DNA of 64,000 bases from Arthrobacter sp. Leaf234 (GTDB lineage: Bacteria; Actinomycetota; Actinomycetes; Actinomycetales; Micrococcaceae), in contig NZ_LMLU01000001.1 in the NCBI RefSeq assembly GCF_001422665.1, positions 912,797 to 976,796 of the forward strand, in the 5' to 3' direction. This document shows positions 38,141 through 47,685 of the stretch, piece after piece. A program made the position numbers and the translations under genes. The first letter of the stretch is position 1, and each line of letters begins with the position of its first letter. A model generated the notes under the pieces. That model ran no database searches and was not told the DNA's origin. It saw nothing but the letters and a program-made list of their open reading frames with translations.

Positions 38141-39153
38141 GTGAAGTCCTGTACTTTCTTCCAGCCGGGATCGACGGCATGCCGGGCTGTGACGGATCGG
38201 CGGTCGCGCACGGCCATATCGAGGGCATCGCGCCCGTTCTGGTCCTCGGAGTCGGAGTAGAAGTGCAGGGTGCTGGCCCCCCTGGAGGTCTCCACCGCGA
38301 CCAGCATCCCGCGGATGCCGAGGGACCTGACCAGCGTGTCCTCGAGTTCGTCGAGCCCGGCCACCGCTCCGGGCGCCGGGAGCCCCTGCTCGTCGGCGTC
38401 GAACGCCGCGCGGACGGTGGTGTGCAGGTCGAAGCGAGGATGGTCGATCCACCGCAGGGGGCGGAGGACCCGCACGGTCACCGGTGCGCCGCTCCCGTGC
38501 CGGCCCTGCAGGACGAGCCAACCGGGCTCGGGCAGGGTCCGGGCGAGATCCCGCACGCGTCCGGGCACCTCGGCGGCGGGGATGCTGTCGACGACGTCGT
38601 GCACGATGCAGTCCACGCGTCGCACCCAGCGCTCGACGTCGTCCTCGCCCAGCAGCCACTCGAGGAGCAGGACGCACAGTCCGTGCTCGTCGTCCCACTG
38701 GCCGGTGAACCCGGGGTGGTGGACCGACAGGATGAAGCCGTCGCCGGCCCGGGTCACCGCCGCGTGGACGCGCGTGCGGCGCAGGTCGAAGGTCCTGCCG
38801 CGATAGGTGATGGTGGAGTCGAGCATGTCCGGCTTCGCGCTCCGGGCGGGGACGAACTCCCAGCGCCTGCCGGCCGGTGGCGATGCGCGGTACCAGCGCT
38901 CGGCCACGGGGCGGAGCGCCGCGTCACCGCCGCTCGAGACGCAGAGCGTGTGCTCCGCGTCCGTGCCCGTCCTGGTCTCCCACTCGAGTCCCCTGGCCAT
39001 CGCCCGGACGCGACGCGTCATGACGTCCACGTAGGCGTCGAAGTCGCCGGCCCGGGTCGCGGTGGTCAGCAGTTCCTCGCCGTCGTTCGCCCACCAGTCC
39101 CAGAAGGCGCTGATCGCGTCCCCGCCGGCCCTCCGGCGGCTGAAAATACCCAT
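38137..39153 (-). CDS. Cytoplasmic hypothetical protein (338 aa), partner of a membrane protein
   Basis: A 338-residue soluble protein opening MGIFSRRRAGGDAISAFWDWWANDGEELL. The middle includes ITYRGRTFDLRRTRVHAAV and GLCVLLLEWLLGEDDVERWVRRVDCIV; the C-terminal part (LEDTLVRSLGIRGMLVAVETSRGASTLHFYSDSED) recalls DUF695-type domains, which I cannot confirm by eye. No catalytic motif is evident. It overlaps the downstream membrane protein gene by 4 bp. Function unknown. Confidence 0.65.
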   Translation of the reverse strand: MGIFSRRRAGGDAISAFWDWWANDGEELLTTATRAGDFDAYVDVMTRRVRAMARGLEWETRTGTDAEHTLCVSSGGDAALRPVAERWYRASPPAGRRWEFVPARSAKPDMLDSTITYRGRTFDLRRTRVHAAVTRAGDGFILSVHHPGFTGQWDDEHGLCVLLLEWLLGEDDVERWVRRVDCIVHDVVDSIPAAEVPGRVRDLARTLPEPGWLVLQGRHGSGAPVTVRVLRPLRWIDHPRFDLHTTVRAAFDADEQGLPAPGAVAGLDELEDTLVRSLGIRGMLVAVETSRGASTLHFYSDSEDQNGRDALDMAVRDRRSVTARHAVDPGWKKVQDFT

Positions 39154-39273
39154 GTCCCTGCGTCCCCTGGTCGGCGTCCGGGATCGTCCGGCTGCTCCAG
39201 CGAATCTACCCGTGTCCGGCGGGTGGCGGGGAGCCGGGCACGGCGTGTTGACCAGCGCGGCCGGTGCCCCGTG

Positions 39274-40491
39274 TCACCTGAGCGGATGTGCGCCGGGAGC
39301 TCCCCGCAGCGCGACGACGGCGAGGAGTCCCGCGGCCAGGCACAGGGCAGCGGCGAACCCGGCGACGCCCGGCCAGCCGTACGACCCGAAGAAGAGACCG
39401 CCGACCCAGCCGAGGACGCTCGAACCGGCGTAGTAGCCGGCGTTGTAGAGACCCGCGGCCTGGGCGCGGCCCGCGGTGGCGAGCAGCGGCGTCCACCCGG
39501 ACGCGACGGAATGTGCGGCGAAGAACCCTCCCGTGAAGACCACGAGCCCGACGACCACGAGCGGGAGCAGGTCCGAGAGCGTCACGGCCAGCCCGACGAG
39601 CATCACGGGGAGCGCCGAGAGGAGGACGGGGAAGCGTCCGACACGGACACTGATGCCTCCCGCGAGACGGGACGTCGCGGTGCCGGAGAGGTACGCGAGG
39701 AACAGCAGGCTGACCAGCGAGGCGGGGAGCAGGAAGGGCGGAGCCTCCAGCCGGAACGCCAGGTAGTTGTAGACCGCCACGAACCCGCCCATCAGGAGGA
39801 ACCCCTGCGCGTAGACCGCCAGCAGGCGGGACGACCGGAGATTCACGAGGACGCGCGCGGCCAGGGACGGTCCCCGACCCCGCAGGACGGGGACGAAACC
39901 CCGCGCACGGGGCGCGAGGAGCACGAAGGCCACCGCGGCAGCGCCGGCCATGGCGCTGACCGCGAGCACCCCCGCCCGCCAGCCGAGAAGATCCCCCACC
40001 GGCCCGGCGACCAGCCGGCCCGCGAGTCCGCCGAGCGTGGTTCCCGCGATGTACGTTCCCGCAGCGACGGCGGCATGCATCCGCTGCACCTCCTCGAAGA
40101 GGTAGGCGAGCGCCGTCGCAGGCACCCCGCCCAGCATGACCCCCTCGAGGAACCGGAGGACGATCAGCGCCTCGAAGGTCGGCGCCAGCGCGGCCAGGAG
40201 ACCGAGGACGACGGCGCCACCGATGGCCCACGCCATGGTCCTGCGGCGCCCGGCCCGGTCGGCGACGGCCGACCACGGGATGACGGCGCCGGCGAGGCCG
40301 AGGGTCGCCGCCGACACGGTCAGTGCGGCGCCGGCTGCCGACACCCCGAACTCCGCGGCGACGCCGGTGAGCACGGCCTGCAGCGAGTAGAGCTGGGCGA
40401 AGGTCGCCAGACCGGCGAACAGCAGGGCCAGGAGGATCCGCCGGTAGGCGGGGGAGTCCCTGGCGTGGCCCGCCCAGGCCCCATCCGTCAC
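39274..40491 (-). CDS. MFS transporter
   Basis: A 405-residue protein with about 12 hydrophobic segments. The loop between helices 2 and 3 is WSAVADRAGRRRTM, the MFS signature; others are FEALIVLRFLEGVMLGGVPATALAYL and AGTYIAGTTLGGLAGRLVAGPVGDLLG, typical of AraJ/YnfM-type exporters. The substrate is unknown. GTG 40491 overlaps the trmB stop by 4 bp (GTGA), so the two genes form an operon although unrelated in function. Confidence 0.88.
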   Translation of the reverse strand: MTDGAWAGHARDSPAYRRILLALLFAGLATFAQLYSLQAVLTGVAAEFGVSAAGAALTVSAATLGLAGAVIPWSAVADRAGRRRTMAWAIGGAVVLGLLAALAPTFEALIVLRFLEGVMLGGVPATALAYLFEEVQRMHAAVAAGTYIAGTTLGGLAGRLVAGPVGDLLGWRAGVLAVSAMAGAAAVAFVLLAPRARGFVPVLRGRGPSLAARVLVNLRSSRLLAVYAQGFLLMGGFVAVYNYLAFRLEAPPFLLPASLVSLLFLAYLSGTATSRLAGGISVRVGRFPVLLSALPVMLVGLAVTLSDLLPLVVVGLVVFTGGFFAAHSVASGWTPLLATAGRAQAAGLYNAGYYAGSSVLGWVGGLFFGSYGWPGVAGFAAALCLAAGLLAVVALRGAPGAHPLR

Positions 40492-41366
40492 GCGCGACGG
40501 TAGGCGAGGTCGAAGACCATCCGTCCGGCCGCGATCGCCTTGTTCTCGAAGCTGGTCAGGGTGCGGCCCTCGAAGCGCGGGGCCCAGCCGCCACGCTCGT
40601 CCGTGCCCTCGTTGACGCCGGTGTTCCCGGTGCTCACCGGGTCCCTGCCCGCCCGGACGGGAGCACCGCCCACCACTGCCTCCACGCCGCTCGCCCACAC
40701 CTGCGTGAGCGGGCTCTCCGGGCCCGTGCGCTCGCCGGCGTGCAGGTTCACGAAGTCCCCGCTCGCCTCCAGGACCTCGCGCATCTGGACGGCGTAGCTG
40801 GACCAGTCCGTGGCGAGCCGGAAGACGCCGCCCGGTTCGATGACGCGCGCGGCACGCTCCACGTAGTCCTCCTTCACCAGCCGGCGTTTGTGGTGGCGGG
40901 CCTTGTGCCACGGGTCGGGGAAGAAGGTCCACAGTTCCGCGACGGACGACGCCGGGATCATGCCGGTGAAGGCCTCCGCGGCGTTCACCTGCGCGGTCCG
41001 CACGTTGGTGAGGCCTCTCTGGCTGATGCGCAGCATGGTCTGGGCGAGCCCGGGACGGTACACCTCGAGGGCGAGGTAGTCGCGATCCGGATCGAGTTCC
41101 GCTGCATGCGTGATGGCCTCGCCGAGGCCGGACCCCACCTCGACGACCAGGGGAGCCGAGCGCCCGAAGGCGGCGGCGACGTCGAGCACGAAACCCGGTG
41201 CCACCGAGGTGTCGGCGTTCTCGATCCGCGGGACGTCGATGAGGAACGCCGCTGCGAGATCGTCCCATGCCTCGCGGCGCCTGCCCTGCAGGCGGGACCC
41301 CCGGCGGACGAAGGACACGGGTTGGGTGCGGTGCGGCTGGTCGGGGTTCTGTTCTCGAGGCTCCAT
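40488..41366 (-). CDS. trmB: tRNA (guanine-N7-)-methyltransferase TrmB
   Basis: A 292-residue enzyme making m7G46 in tRNA. Motifs: VVEVGSGLGEAITHAAELDPDRDYLALEVY (SAM site), ELWTFFPDPWHKARHHKRRLV (the TrmB fingerprint) and FRLATDWSSYAVQM. Two insertions, a basic N-terminal stretch and a loop after LTQVW, make it longer than the enterobacterial protein. ATG 41366 follows TAGCCT plus eight bases, a leaderless-type start. Cotranscribed with the MFS gene downstream. Confidence 0.93.
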   Translation of the reverse strand: MEPREQNPDQPHRTQPVSFVRRGSRLQGRRREAWDDLAAAFLIDVPRIENADTSVAPGFVLDVAAAFGRSAPLVVEVGSGLGEAITHAAELDPDRDYLALEVYRPGLAQTMLRISQRGLTNVRTAQVNAAEAFTGMIPASSVAELWTFFPDPWHKARHHKRRLVKEDYVERAARVIEPGGVFRLATDWSSYAVQMREVLEASGDFVNLHAGERTGPESPLTQVWASGVEAVVGGAPVRAGRDPVSTGNTGVNEGTDERGGWAPRFEGRTLTSFENKAIAAGRMVFDLAYRRA

Positions 41367-41391
41367 CGCCCCCAAGGCTACCGGCTGCACC

Positions 41392-42642
41392 TCATACGGC
41401 CGGGGTCGGACGCCTCCCGTCCGAGGCCAGCCGGGAGATGGCGAGCTGGGCGTAGAGCGCGGCGCCGTCGGCCAGGATGCCGTCGTCGAACACCGCGTAC
41501 GGCGAGTGGTTGAAGGGCGAGCCGGACGGGTCGGCGCCCGGCGCGACGGCCGAGAGGAAGAGGAAGGAACCGGGTACCGCCTCGAGGATGCGGGAGAAGT
41601 CCTCCGAACCGCTCATGGGTTGCGGCATGGTGAGGTACCGGTGGGCGCCGAACAGGGCGCCCACCTGCGCCTCGGCGTGTGCCGTCTCGTCATGGTTCGT
41701 GACCGTCACCGGGTATTCGTGGAGGTACTCGATGTCCGCCTCGAGGCCGTGCGCGGCCGCGATGTGCCGGACGAGTCGCGGAGCGGCCTCGGTCATGCGA
41801 TCACGGTTCGCCGCCGAGTAGGTCCGGACCGTCGCCTCGATCCGCGCCGTCTCCGGGATGATGTTCCGCTGCGTCCCGGCACGCAGCACGCCGACGGACA
41901 GCACCACGGGGTCGAACATGTCGAACTGCCGCGTGATCATGACCTGCAGCTGCGTGACGATCTCCGCCGCCACGGTCACCGGGTCCTTCGCCGAATGGGG
42001 CGAGGATCCGTGGCCGCCCGCCCCGCGGACGGTGACCAGGAGCCCGTCCGATGCCGACATCAGTGGGCCGCTGCGGCTCGCGAGCACCCCCGTGGGGAGC
42101 AGGGAGGACACCACGTGGATGCCGTAGGCGGCGTCGGGCTTCCTGCCGGCTGCGTCGAGGACGCCTTCGCGGATCATGACGCCGGCGCCGTCGTGCCCCT
42201 CCTCGCCCGGCTGGAACATGAGCACGACGTCGCCCGGGAGCTCGCTTCGCCGCTCGGCGAGCAGGGTCGCGGCGCCGGCGAGCATCGCGGTGTGCAGGTC
42301 GTGGCCGCAGGCGTGCATGGCGCCGTCGACCTCCGAGCTGAAGGGCACGCCCGTGGCCTCCTGCACCGGGAGCGCGTCCATGTCGCCGCGGAGGAGGACC
42401 ACGGGTGCAGCACCCGCGGCCGCCCGGCCGGCTCCGCCGCGGAGGACGGCGGTGACCGACGTCGTATCCGTCCCGAGGGTGATCTCGTAGGGGAGTCCGT
42501 CGAGCGCCTGCAGGACCTTCTCCTGCGTCCGCGGGAGGTCGAGCCCCAGCTCGGGTTCGCGGTGGAGCCGGTGCCGGAGATCGGCGATGTCACCGGAGAG
42601 TGCCCGCGCGTCCTCGAGCAGGGTGTCTGGGGACAGGGTCAT
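41392..42642 (-). CDS. M20-family amidohydrolase
   Basis: A 416-residue metal-dependent hydrolase of the M20D group (IAA-amino-acid/hippurate/N-acyl-amino-acid hydrolase). Motifs: LRHRLHREPELG, VVLLRGDMDALPVQE, MHACGHDLHTAMLAGAA, MFQPGEEGHDGAGVMI (metal ligands His, Asp, Glu), GGHGSSPH in the dimerisation domain, and QPMSGSEDF near the C-terminus. A clear AGGAGGAACCC ribosome site precedes ATG 42642. Substrate unknown; it lies between trmB and the galactofuranose importer. Confidence 0.9.
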   Translation of the reverse strand: MTLSPDTLLEDARALSGDIADLRHRLHREPELGLDLPRTQEKVLQALDGLPYEITLGTDTTSVTAVLRGGAGRAAAGAAPVVLLRGDMDALPVQEATGVPFSSEVDGAMHACGHDLHTAMLAGAATLLAERRSELPGDVVLMFQPGEEGHDGAGVMIREGVLDAAGRKPDAAYGIHVVSSLLPTGVLASRSGPLMSASDGLLVTVRGAGGHGSSPHSAKDPVTVAAEIVTQLQVMITRQFDMFDPVVLSVGVLRAGTQRNIIPETARIEATVRTYSAANRDRMTEAAPRLVRHIAAAHGLEADIEYLHEYPVTVTNHDETAHAEAQVGALFGAHRYLTMPQPMSGSEDFSRILEAVPGSFLFLSAVAPGADPSGSPFNHSPYAVFDDGILADGAALYAQLAISRLASDGRRPTPAV

Positions 42643-42810
42643 GGGTTCCTCCTGGCAGGGGCTGCGGCACTGGTGCTCCCACCCTCGCAGATGAGCGCAC
42701 CGCTGGCGAGACGCCGGCTGCGCGGCTCACCGCGTCGGTGCACCGCCGGGGTATCGCGCCCCCGACGGCACACCGGTCCGGGCTCTCCCGCATCCGGTCG
42801 CGGGCACCTG

Positions 42811-43824
42811 TCAGGTGACCGGGACTTTTCGGGAGAAGAGTTTCTGCAGCAGGATGAAGGCCAGCAGCAGGGCGCCGATCACGATGCGTGTCCACCAGGA
42901 GCTGAGGGTGCCCTCGTAGGAGATGAACGTCTGCACGATGCCGAGGATGAGGACGCCGGCGAGGGAGCCGAGCACGTACCCGTAGCCGCCGGTGAGGAGC
43001 GTCCCGCCGACCACGACCGCCGCGATCGCGTCCAGTTCGAGCCCCGTGGCCGCGAGACTGTATCCGGAGAGGCTGTAGAAGGAGAAGAGGACGCCGGCGA
43101 CCGCCGAACACAGCCCGCTGATCCCGTAGACGAGCACCTTCGTGCGGGGTACGGCCAGTCCCATCAGGAGGGCGGAGGATTCTCCGCCGCCGATGGCGTA
43201 GACGGTGCGTCCGAACCGGGTCTGGTGCAGGACGTAGAAGGCGAGGGTGACCACGAGGAGTGCGATCACGACGCCGGGGGAGATGAACATCCGTCCGCCG
43301 AGGGGGATGCGGGCCTGGGCCATGGCCGTGAAGAAGGGATCGGTGACGGTGATCGAATCGACGCTGATCACGTAGCAGAGACCGCGGGCGAGGAAGAGCC
43401 CGGCCAGGGTCACGATGAAGGGCTGGATCTCGAAGACCTGGATGACGAGGCCCATGAGGAGTCCGAAGGTTGCCCCGGTCAGGAGGACCAGCGCGATGAC
43501 GGCGATCGGGTTCCAGCCCGCCTGCAGGAGGGCTGCGGCGATCATCATGGAGAGGGCGACGACGGACCCGACGGAGAGGTCTATTCCTCCGGTGAGGATC
43601 ACGAAGGTCATGCCCACGGCGAGGACGATGAGGAACGTGTTGTCGACGAGGAGGTTGAGGAAGACCTGACCGGACAGGAAGCCGGGATACATGACCGCGC
43701 CGGCGGCGAACATCGCCAGGAACAGGCCTACGGTCGCCAGGGTGGGGGCGTAGCGCGCCTTGCCTTGGAGCAGGCTGATGCGGGTCCGGTTCAGGGGTGC
43801 GGGGGTCCGGGTGACGACGGACAT
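42811..43824 (-). CDS. yjfF: Sugar ABC transporter permease (YjfF-like)
   Basis: A 337-residue permease of the RbsC/AraH/YjfF family with about nine membrane helices and the family motif GGIDLSVGSVVALSMMIAAAL. YjfF and YtfT are the two unlike permeases of the galactofuranose importer. Its ATG overlaps the last base of the ytfT stop (TGATG). Last gene of the operon. Confidence 0.85.
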   Translation of the reverse strand: MSVVTRTPAPLNRTRISLLQGKARYAPTLATVGLFLAMFAAGAVMYPGFLSGQVFLNLLVDNTFLIVLAVGMTFVILTGGIDLSVGSVVALSMMIAAALLQAGWNPIAVIALVLLTGATFGLLMGLVIQVFEIQPFIVTLAGLFLARGLCYVISVDSITVTDPFFTAMAQARIPLGGRMFISPGVVIALLVVTLAFYVLHQTRFGRTVYAIGGGESSALLMGLAVPRTKVLVYGISGLCSAVAGVLFSFYSLSGYSLAATGLELDAIAAVVVGGTLLTGGYGYVLGSLAGVLILGIVQTFISYEGTLSSWWTRIVIGALLLAFILLQKLFSRKVPVT

Positions 43825-44855
43825 CAGATGGCCACCTTGACGTCGGAGGTCGCGGTGACGGGTCGTCTGCGTTGCTTGAGCAGGGTCCGGGCCCGGCTCG
43901 ATTGCAGCAGGCACACGATGATCACGACCAGGGCCTTGAACACCAGGGTGACCTCCGGGGGGATGCCGAGCGTGTAGACGGTGGTGGTCAGCGTCTGGAT
44001 GATGAGTGCTCCGATCAGGGTGCCGACGAGGCTGTACCGACCGCCGGCCAGCGAGGTCCCACCGATCACGACGGCGAGGATGGCGTCCATCTCGATGTAG
44101 AGGCCGGCATTGTTGGCGTCCGCGGCCGTCACGTTGGAACTGATCATGAGGCCGGCGATGGCGGCGCACAGTCCGCTGAACACGTAGACCGCCATCGTGA
44201 TGGTGCGCGCGTTCAGGCCGGCGAGGCGGCTGGCCACCGGATTGATCCCGACGGCCTCGATGAGGGTTCCGAGGGCGGTGCGCCGGGTCAGGAGCCCGGC
44301 GGCGAGGAAGGCCGCTGCGGCGATGAGGATGGAGATGGGCAGGCCGAGGACGAAGCCCGCCCCGATCGACTGGTAGGAATCGTTGGACACGGAGATGATC
44401 TGCCCGTCGGTGACGAGTTGTGCCAGACCCCGCCCGGCCGTCATCAGGACGAGGGTCGCGATGATGGGCTGGATGCCGACGACGGACACGAGGAACCCGT
44501 TCCACAGGCCGAGGACCAGCCCTGCCACCACTGCCAGGGCCACCGCGACCGCTGCGGTCCGCAGCGAGGAGGGGTCCGGGGACGTGTAGATGTAGGTGCA
44601 GGAGACGGCGCCCGCGATGGCGGCGACAGCCCCTACCGAGAGATCGATCCCGCGGGACGCGATGACGAGGGTCATCCCGAGGGCGATGAGGATGGTCGGT
44701 GCTCCGTTGCGGAGGATGTCGATCAGGCTGCCGTACAGGTGGCCGTCCTGAAGGCGGACGGACAGGAAATCGGCGCGGAACACCTGATTCAGGAGGAGCA
44801 GCAGGACCAGGGCGAGGACCGGCCAGGTCAGGCGGTGCTTCAGCAGCGCGTTCAT
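43824..44855 (-). CDS. ytfT: Sugar ABC transporter permease (YtfT-like)
   Basis: A 343-residue permease with the motif SRGIDLSVGAVAAIAGAVSC, the second permease of the YtfQRT-YjfF system. It has about nine hydrophobic segments, with GTSLAGGRYSLVGTLIGALIIQT near the end, as in YtfT. It overlaps the ATPase gene by 4 bp and yjfF by one base. Confidence 0.86.
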   Translation of the reverse strand: MNALLKHRLTWPVLALVLLLLLNQVFRADFLSVRLQDGHLYGSLIDILRNGAPTILIALGMTLVIASRGIDLSVGAVAAIAGAVSCTYIYTSPDPSSLRTAAVAVALAVVAGLVLGLWNGFLVSVVGIQPIIATLVLMTAGRGLAQLVTDGQIISVSNDSYQSIGAGFVLGLPISILIAAAAFLAAGLLTRRTALGTLIEAVGINPVASRLAGLNARTITMAVYVFSGLCAAIAGLMISSNVTAADANNAGLYIEMDAILAVVIGGTSLAGGRYSLVGTLIGALIIQTLTTTVYTLGIPPEVTLVFKALVVIIVCLLQSSRARTLLKQRRRPVTATSDVKVAI

Positions 44856-46375
44856 GCGGCTGATCCGGCGATGATCGTCATGACGTCTTCCATGGTGACT
44901 CCGTCGTTGGGTAGGTCGGCAACCATGCGTCGGTCCTTGAGGACGGCGATGTGGTCGCTCAGGCGCAGCACTTCCTCGAGTTCCGCGGAGATGAAGATGA
45001 TCGACATGCCGTCCCCGGCGAGGGTGCTGATGAGTTTCTGGATCTGCGTCTTGGCGCCGATGTCGATCCCGCGGGTCGGTTCGTCGAGGATGAGGAGCTT
45101 CGGGTTCGTGATCAGCCAGCGTGCCAGGAGGACCTTCTGCTGGTTCCCGCCGCTCAGGTTGCGGATCAGTGCGTCCTTGTCGGCGGGTCGGATGTCCAGC
45201 GCGCCGATGAACTTCTCGGTCAGCTGATCCTGCTGATGGGCCGGGATCCTCCTCAGCCACCCCTGGCTGGCCTGCATCGCCAGGACGAGATTGTCCCGGA
45301 CCGAGAGGTCGCCGATCAGCCCCTCCTCCTTGCGGTTCTCGGAGGAGAACGCGATGCCGTGGTCGATGGCGGACCGGGGTGATCTCAGGGTCTGGGCGGT
45401 TCCCCTGATGGTGAGCTGTCCCTGGTCCGCGCGATCCGCGCCGAAGAGGAGTCGGGCGGTCTCCGTCCGGCCCGATCCCAAGAGACCGGCCAGGCCGAGG
45501 ATCTGTCCCTCGTACAGGGCGATGTCGACGTTGCCGACGGACCCCTTCCGGCCCAGCTTCTCCGCCAGGAGGAGCGGCACGGCGTCGGTCCTGTCCGGCC
45601 GCGTACGGACGTCCGATCGGTCGAGCTCCGTCAGGGCGTCGAGTTCCTTGCCCATCATCTTCGAGATGAGCGACATGCGGGGGAGCTCCCTCGTCATGAA
45701 CTCACCGACGAGCCGGCCGTTGCGCAGCACCGTCATGCGGTCCGAGATCTCGTACACCTGTTCGAGGAAGTGCGAGACGAAGAGGATGGCGACGCCGTGG
45801 TCCCGCAGGGAGCGGATGACCGCGAAGAGCTGCTGCACCTCCTCCGTGTCGAGGCTGGAGGTCGGCTCGTCGAGGATCAGCACCTTCGCATCCACCTGGA
45901 CCGAGCGGGCGATCGCGACCAGTTGCTGGATGGCGATGGAGTGCGAGGAGAGCACGGATCCGGGATCGAGGTGGCCGAGATTCAGCCGCTCGAGGACGGC
46001 CCTGGCCCTGCGGCGCACCTCCTTCCAGTGGATACCTCCCCTGCGGCGCGGTTCCCTGCCGAGGAGGATGTTCTCCTCGATCGAGAGATTCGGGCAGAGA
46101 TTGACCTCCTGGTACACCGTGCTGATGCGCGCGTCCTGTGCTTCGGCCGGGCCGGCGAATCGATGCTGCTCCCCGAGGACGGTGATGGTCCCGCTGTCGA
46201 TCGCGTACACGCCGGTCAGGGCCTTGATCAGCGTCGATTTGCCGGCACCGTTCTCTCCCATGAGCGCGTGGACCTCGCCCTGGAACAGTCGGAGATCGAC
46301 GCCGTCCAGGGCCTTGACCCCCGGGAACTCGATGGAGATGCCGCGCAGGTCCACGACGGGGACGATCTCGTTCAT
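44852..46375 (-). CDS. ytfR: Sugar ABC transporter, double ATP-binding subunit (YtfR-like)
   Basis: A 507-residue protein with two fused nucleotide-binding domains. NBD1 has Walker A GENGAGKST, Walker B KVLILDEPTSSLD and a non-canonical signature (LSSHSIAIQQ). NBD2 has an altered P-loop (GLLGSGRTE), a good signature LSGGNQQKVLLARW and Walker B KLLILDEPTRGID. This asymmetry is usual for RbsA/MglA/YtfR proteins. It powers uptake by the YtfT/YjfF pair. Confidence 0.92.
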   Translation of the reverse strand: MNEIVPVVDLRGISIEFPGVKALDGVDLRLFQGEVHALMGENGAGKSTLIKALTGVYAIDSGTITVLGEQHRFAGPAEAQDARISTVYQEVNLCPNLSIEENILLGREPRRRGGIHWKEVRRRARAVLERLNLGHLDPGSVLSSHSIAIQQLVAIARSVQVDAKVLILDEPTSSLDTEEVQQLFAVIRSLRDHGVAILFVSHFLEQVYEISDRMTVLRNGRLVGEFMTRELPRMSLISKMMGKELDALTELDRSDVRTRPDRTDAVPLLLAEKLGRKGSVGNVDIALYEGQILGLAGLLGSGRTETARLLFGADRADQGQLTIRGTAQTLRSPRSAIDHGIAFSSENRKEEGLIGDLSVRDNLVLAMQASQGWLRRIPAHQQDQLTEKFIGALDIRPADKDALIRNLSGGNQQKVLLARWLITNPKLLILDEPTRGIDIGAKTQIQKLISTLAGDGMSIIFISAELEEVLRLSDHIAVLKDRRMVADLPNDGVTMEDVMTIIAGSAA

Positions 46376-46394
46376 TCAGCTGTCTTTCCCTTGC

Positions 46395-46425
46395 GGGATG
46401 CGGTGGGCGAGGCCCACCGCATCCC
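46395..46425 (-). other. Perfect 14-bp hairpin between ytfQ and ytfR
   Basis: GGGATGCGGTGGGC (46395-46408) pairs exactly with GCCCACCGCATCCC (46412-46425) around the 3-base loop GAG. It lies in the 99-bp gap after the binding-protein gene, as do the hairpins after malE, and probably limits read-through to the ATPase and permease genes. Confidence 0.8.
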
Positions 46426-46474
46426 TGGTGTCATCGACGTGTGGGTCCACGTCGTGGTGTCGGAGGCGGTCGGT

Positions 46475-47458
46475 TCAGTACTCCCGGCTGGCGAGGACTT
46501 CCTTCGCCTGTTCCGGTGTGAAGGCCGACTCCTCGGTCACGACCCGCTCGGGCACCTCCTCGCCTGCCACGACCTTCGCGGCGAGGTCCATCAGCTGCTC
46601 ACCGAGCAGCGGGTTGCACTCGACGATGTAGTTGATCTTCCCGTCGGCCAGTGCGGTCATGCCGTCCTTGACGGCGTCGACGGTGATGATCTTGATGTCC
46701 TTTCCGGGTACTTTCCCGGCAGCCTCGATGGCCTCGATCGCGCCGAGCCCCATGTCGTCGTTGTGGGCGTAGACGACGTCGATGTCGGGGGTGTTCTTGA
46801 GGAACGCCTCCATGACCTGCTTGCCTCCGCTGCGGGTGAAGTCGCCGGTCTGGGACTGCACGATGGTGAGGTCCGGATCCGCCGCGATCGCAGCCTCGAA
46901 ACCTTCCTTGCGGTCGATGGCGGGCGCCGCACCCGTGGTGCCCTGCAGCTCGACGATGTTGATGGGGCCGTCGGTCGACGCCGAGTCCTCCACGAGCCAG
47001 TCGCCGGCCTTCTTGCCCTCCTCGACGAAGTCCGAGCCGAGGAACGTCTTGTAGAGCGATGTGTCCGAGGAGTCGACTGCGCGATCGGTGAGGATGACGG
47101 GGATGCCGGCGTCCTTCGCTTCCTTGAGCACCGTGTCCCAGCCCGATTCGACGACGGGGGAGAAGGCGATGACATCCACCTGCTGCTGGATGTAGGAGCG
47201 GATCGCCTTGATCTGGTTCTCCTGCTTCTGCTGGGCATCGGAGAACTTGAGGTCGACGCCGGCCTTCTCGGCGGCGTCCTGCACGGATTTCGTATTGGCG
47301 GACCGCCACCCGCTCTCGGCTCCCACCTGTGCGAATCCCATGGTGATGCCGTCACCCGATCCGCCGCCGGCTCCGATGCCGGCGTCGGTGCCGCCGCCGC
47401 AGGCGGTGAGGGCGAGGGTCGTCGCTGCGACGACCGTGACGAAAGTCTTCTTGAGCAC
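46475..47458 (-). CDS. ytfQ: Sugar-binding lipoprotein (YtfQ-like)
   Basis: A 327-residue lipoprotein with signal and lipobox LTAC (Cys about residue 20), then a RbsB-type fold: ITMGFAQVGAESGWRSANTKSV, IAFSPVVESGWDTVLKEAKDAGIPVILTDR, VYAHNDDMGLGAIEAIEAAGKVPG. YtfQ binds galactofuranose in E. coli; the gene order Q-R-T-F is the same here, supporting but not proving that substrate. GTG 47458 follows AGGAGG. It is divergent from a LacI regulator. Confidence 0.9.
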   Translation of the reverse strand: MLKKTFVTVVAATTLALTACGGGTDAGIGAGGGSGDGITMGFAQVGAESGWRSANTKSVQDAAEKAGVDLKFSDAQQKQENQIKAIRSYIQQQVDVIAFSPVVESGWDTVLKEAKDAGIPVILTDRAVDSSDTSLYKTFLGSDFVEEGKKAGDWLVEDSASTDGPINIVELQGTTGAAPAIDRKEGFEAAIAADPDLTIVQSQTGDFTRSGGKQVMEAFLKNTPDIDVVYAHNDDMGLGAIEAIEAAGKVPGKDIKIITVDAVKDGMTALADGKINYIVECNPLLGEQLMDLAAKVVAGEEVPERVVTEESAFTPEQAKEVLASREY

Positions 47459-47537
47459 TGCTGCCTCCTGGATCTGGGGACCACAGCAAGGGCATCTGCA
47501 CCTTCATTGCTGCGCGGGGCTTCGTGCCCTGCGGTCG

Positions 47538-47566
47538 ATTGTGAACGCTAACAATTTGACGGTCAA
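47538..47566 (-). promoter_or_regulatory. ytfQ promoter with LacI-type operator
   Basis: On the reverse strand TTGACC (47561-47566) and CACAAT (47538-47543), 17 bp apart, form the promoter. TGTTAGCGTTCACA (reverse strand, 47540-47553), a LacI-family operator pattern with central CG, overlaps the spacer and the -10 box. The divergent LacI at 47686 should repress here in the absence of substrate. Confidence 0.72.
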
Positions 47567-47685
47567 GTGATTTGTGTCACGTTTCGGACTCGTGCCGTCA
47601 CGGCTCGCCCCTCCATCGATGTAGACCCCTCCAGCCTGTAGGGTCGGGTCAGAAATCGTGGGGGCGGACGGAGGAAGGAGGTCCC

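Noticed and set aside
38179-40503. 774-codon forward frame over the unknown soluble protein and MFS genes
   Set aside because: Low-complexity Glu/Arg/Gly translation; the opposite strand has MFS motifs and an ATGA-coupled gene pair.
41110-43977. 955-codon forward frame over trmB, M20 and yjfF
   Set aside because: Shadow of three real reverse genes; no domain or start site of its own.
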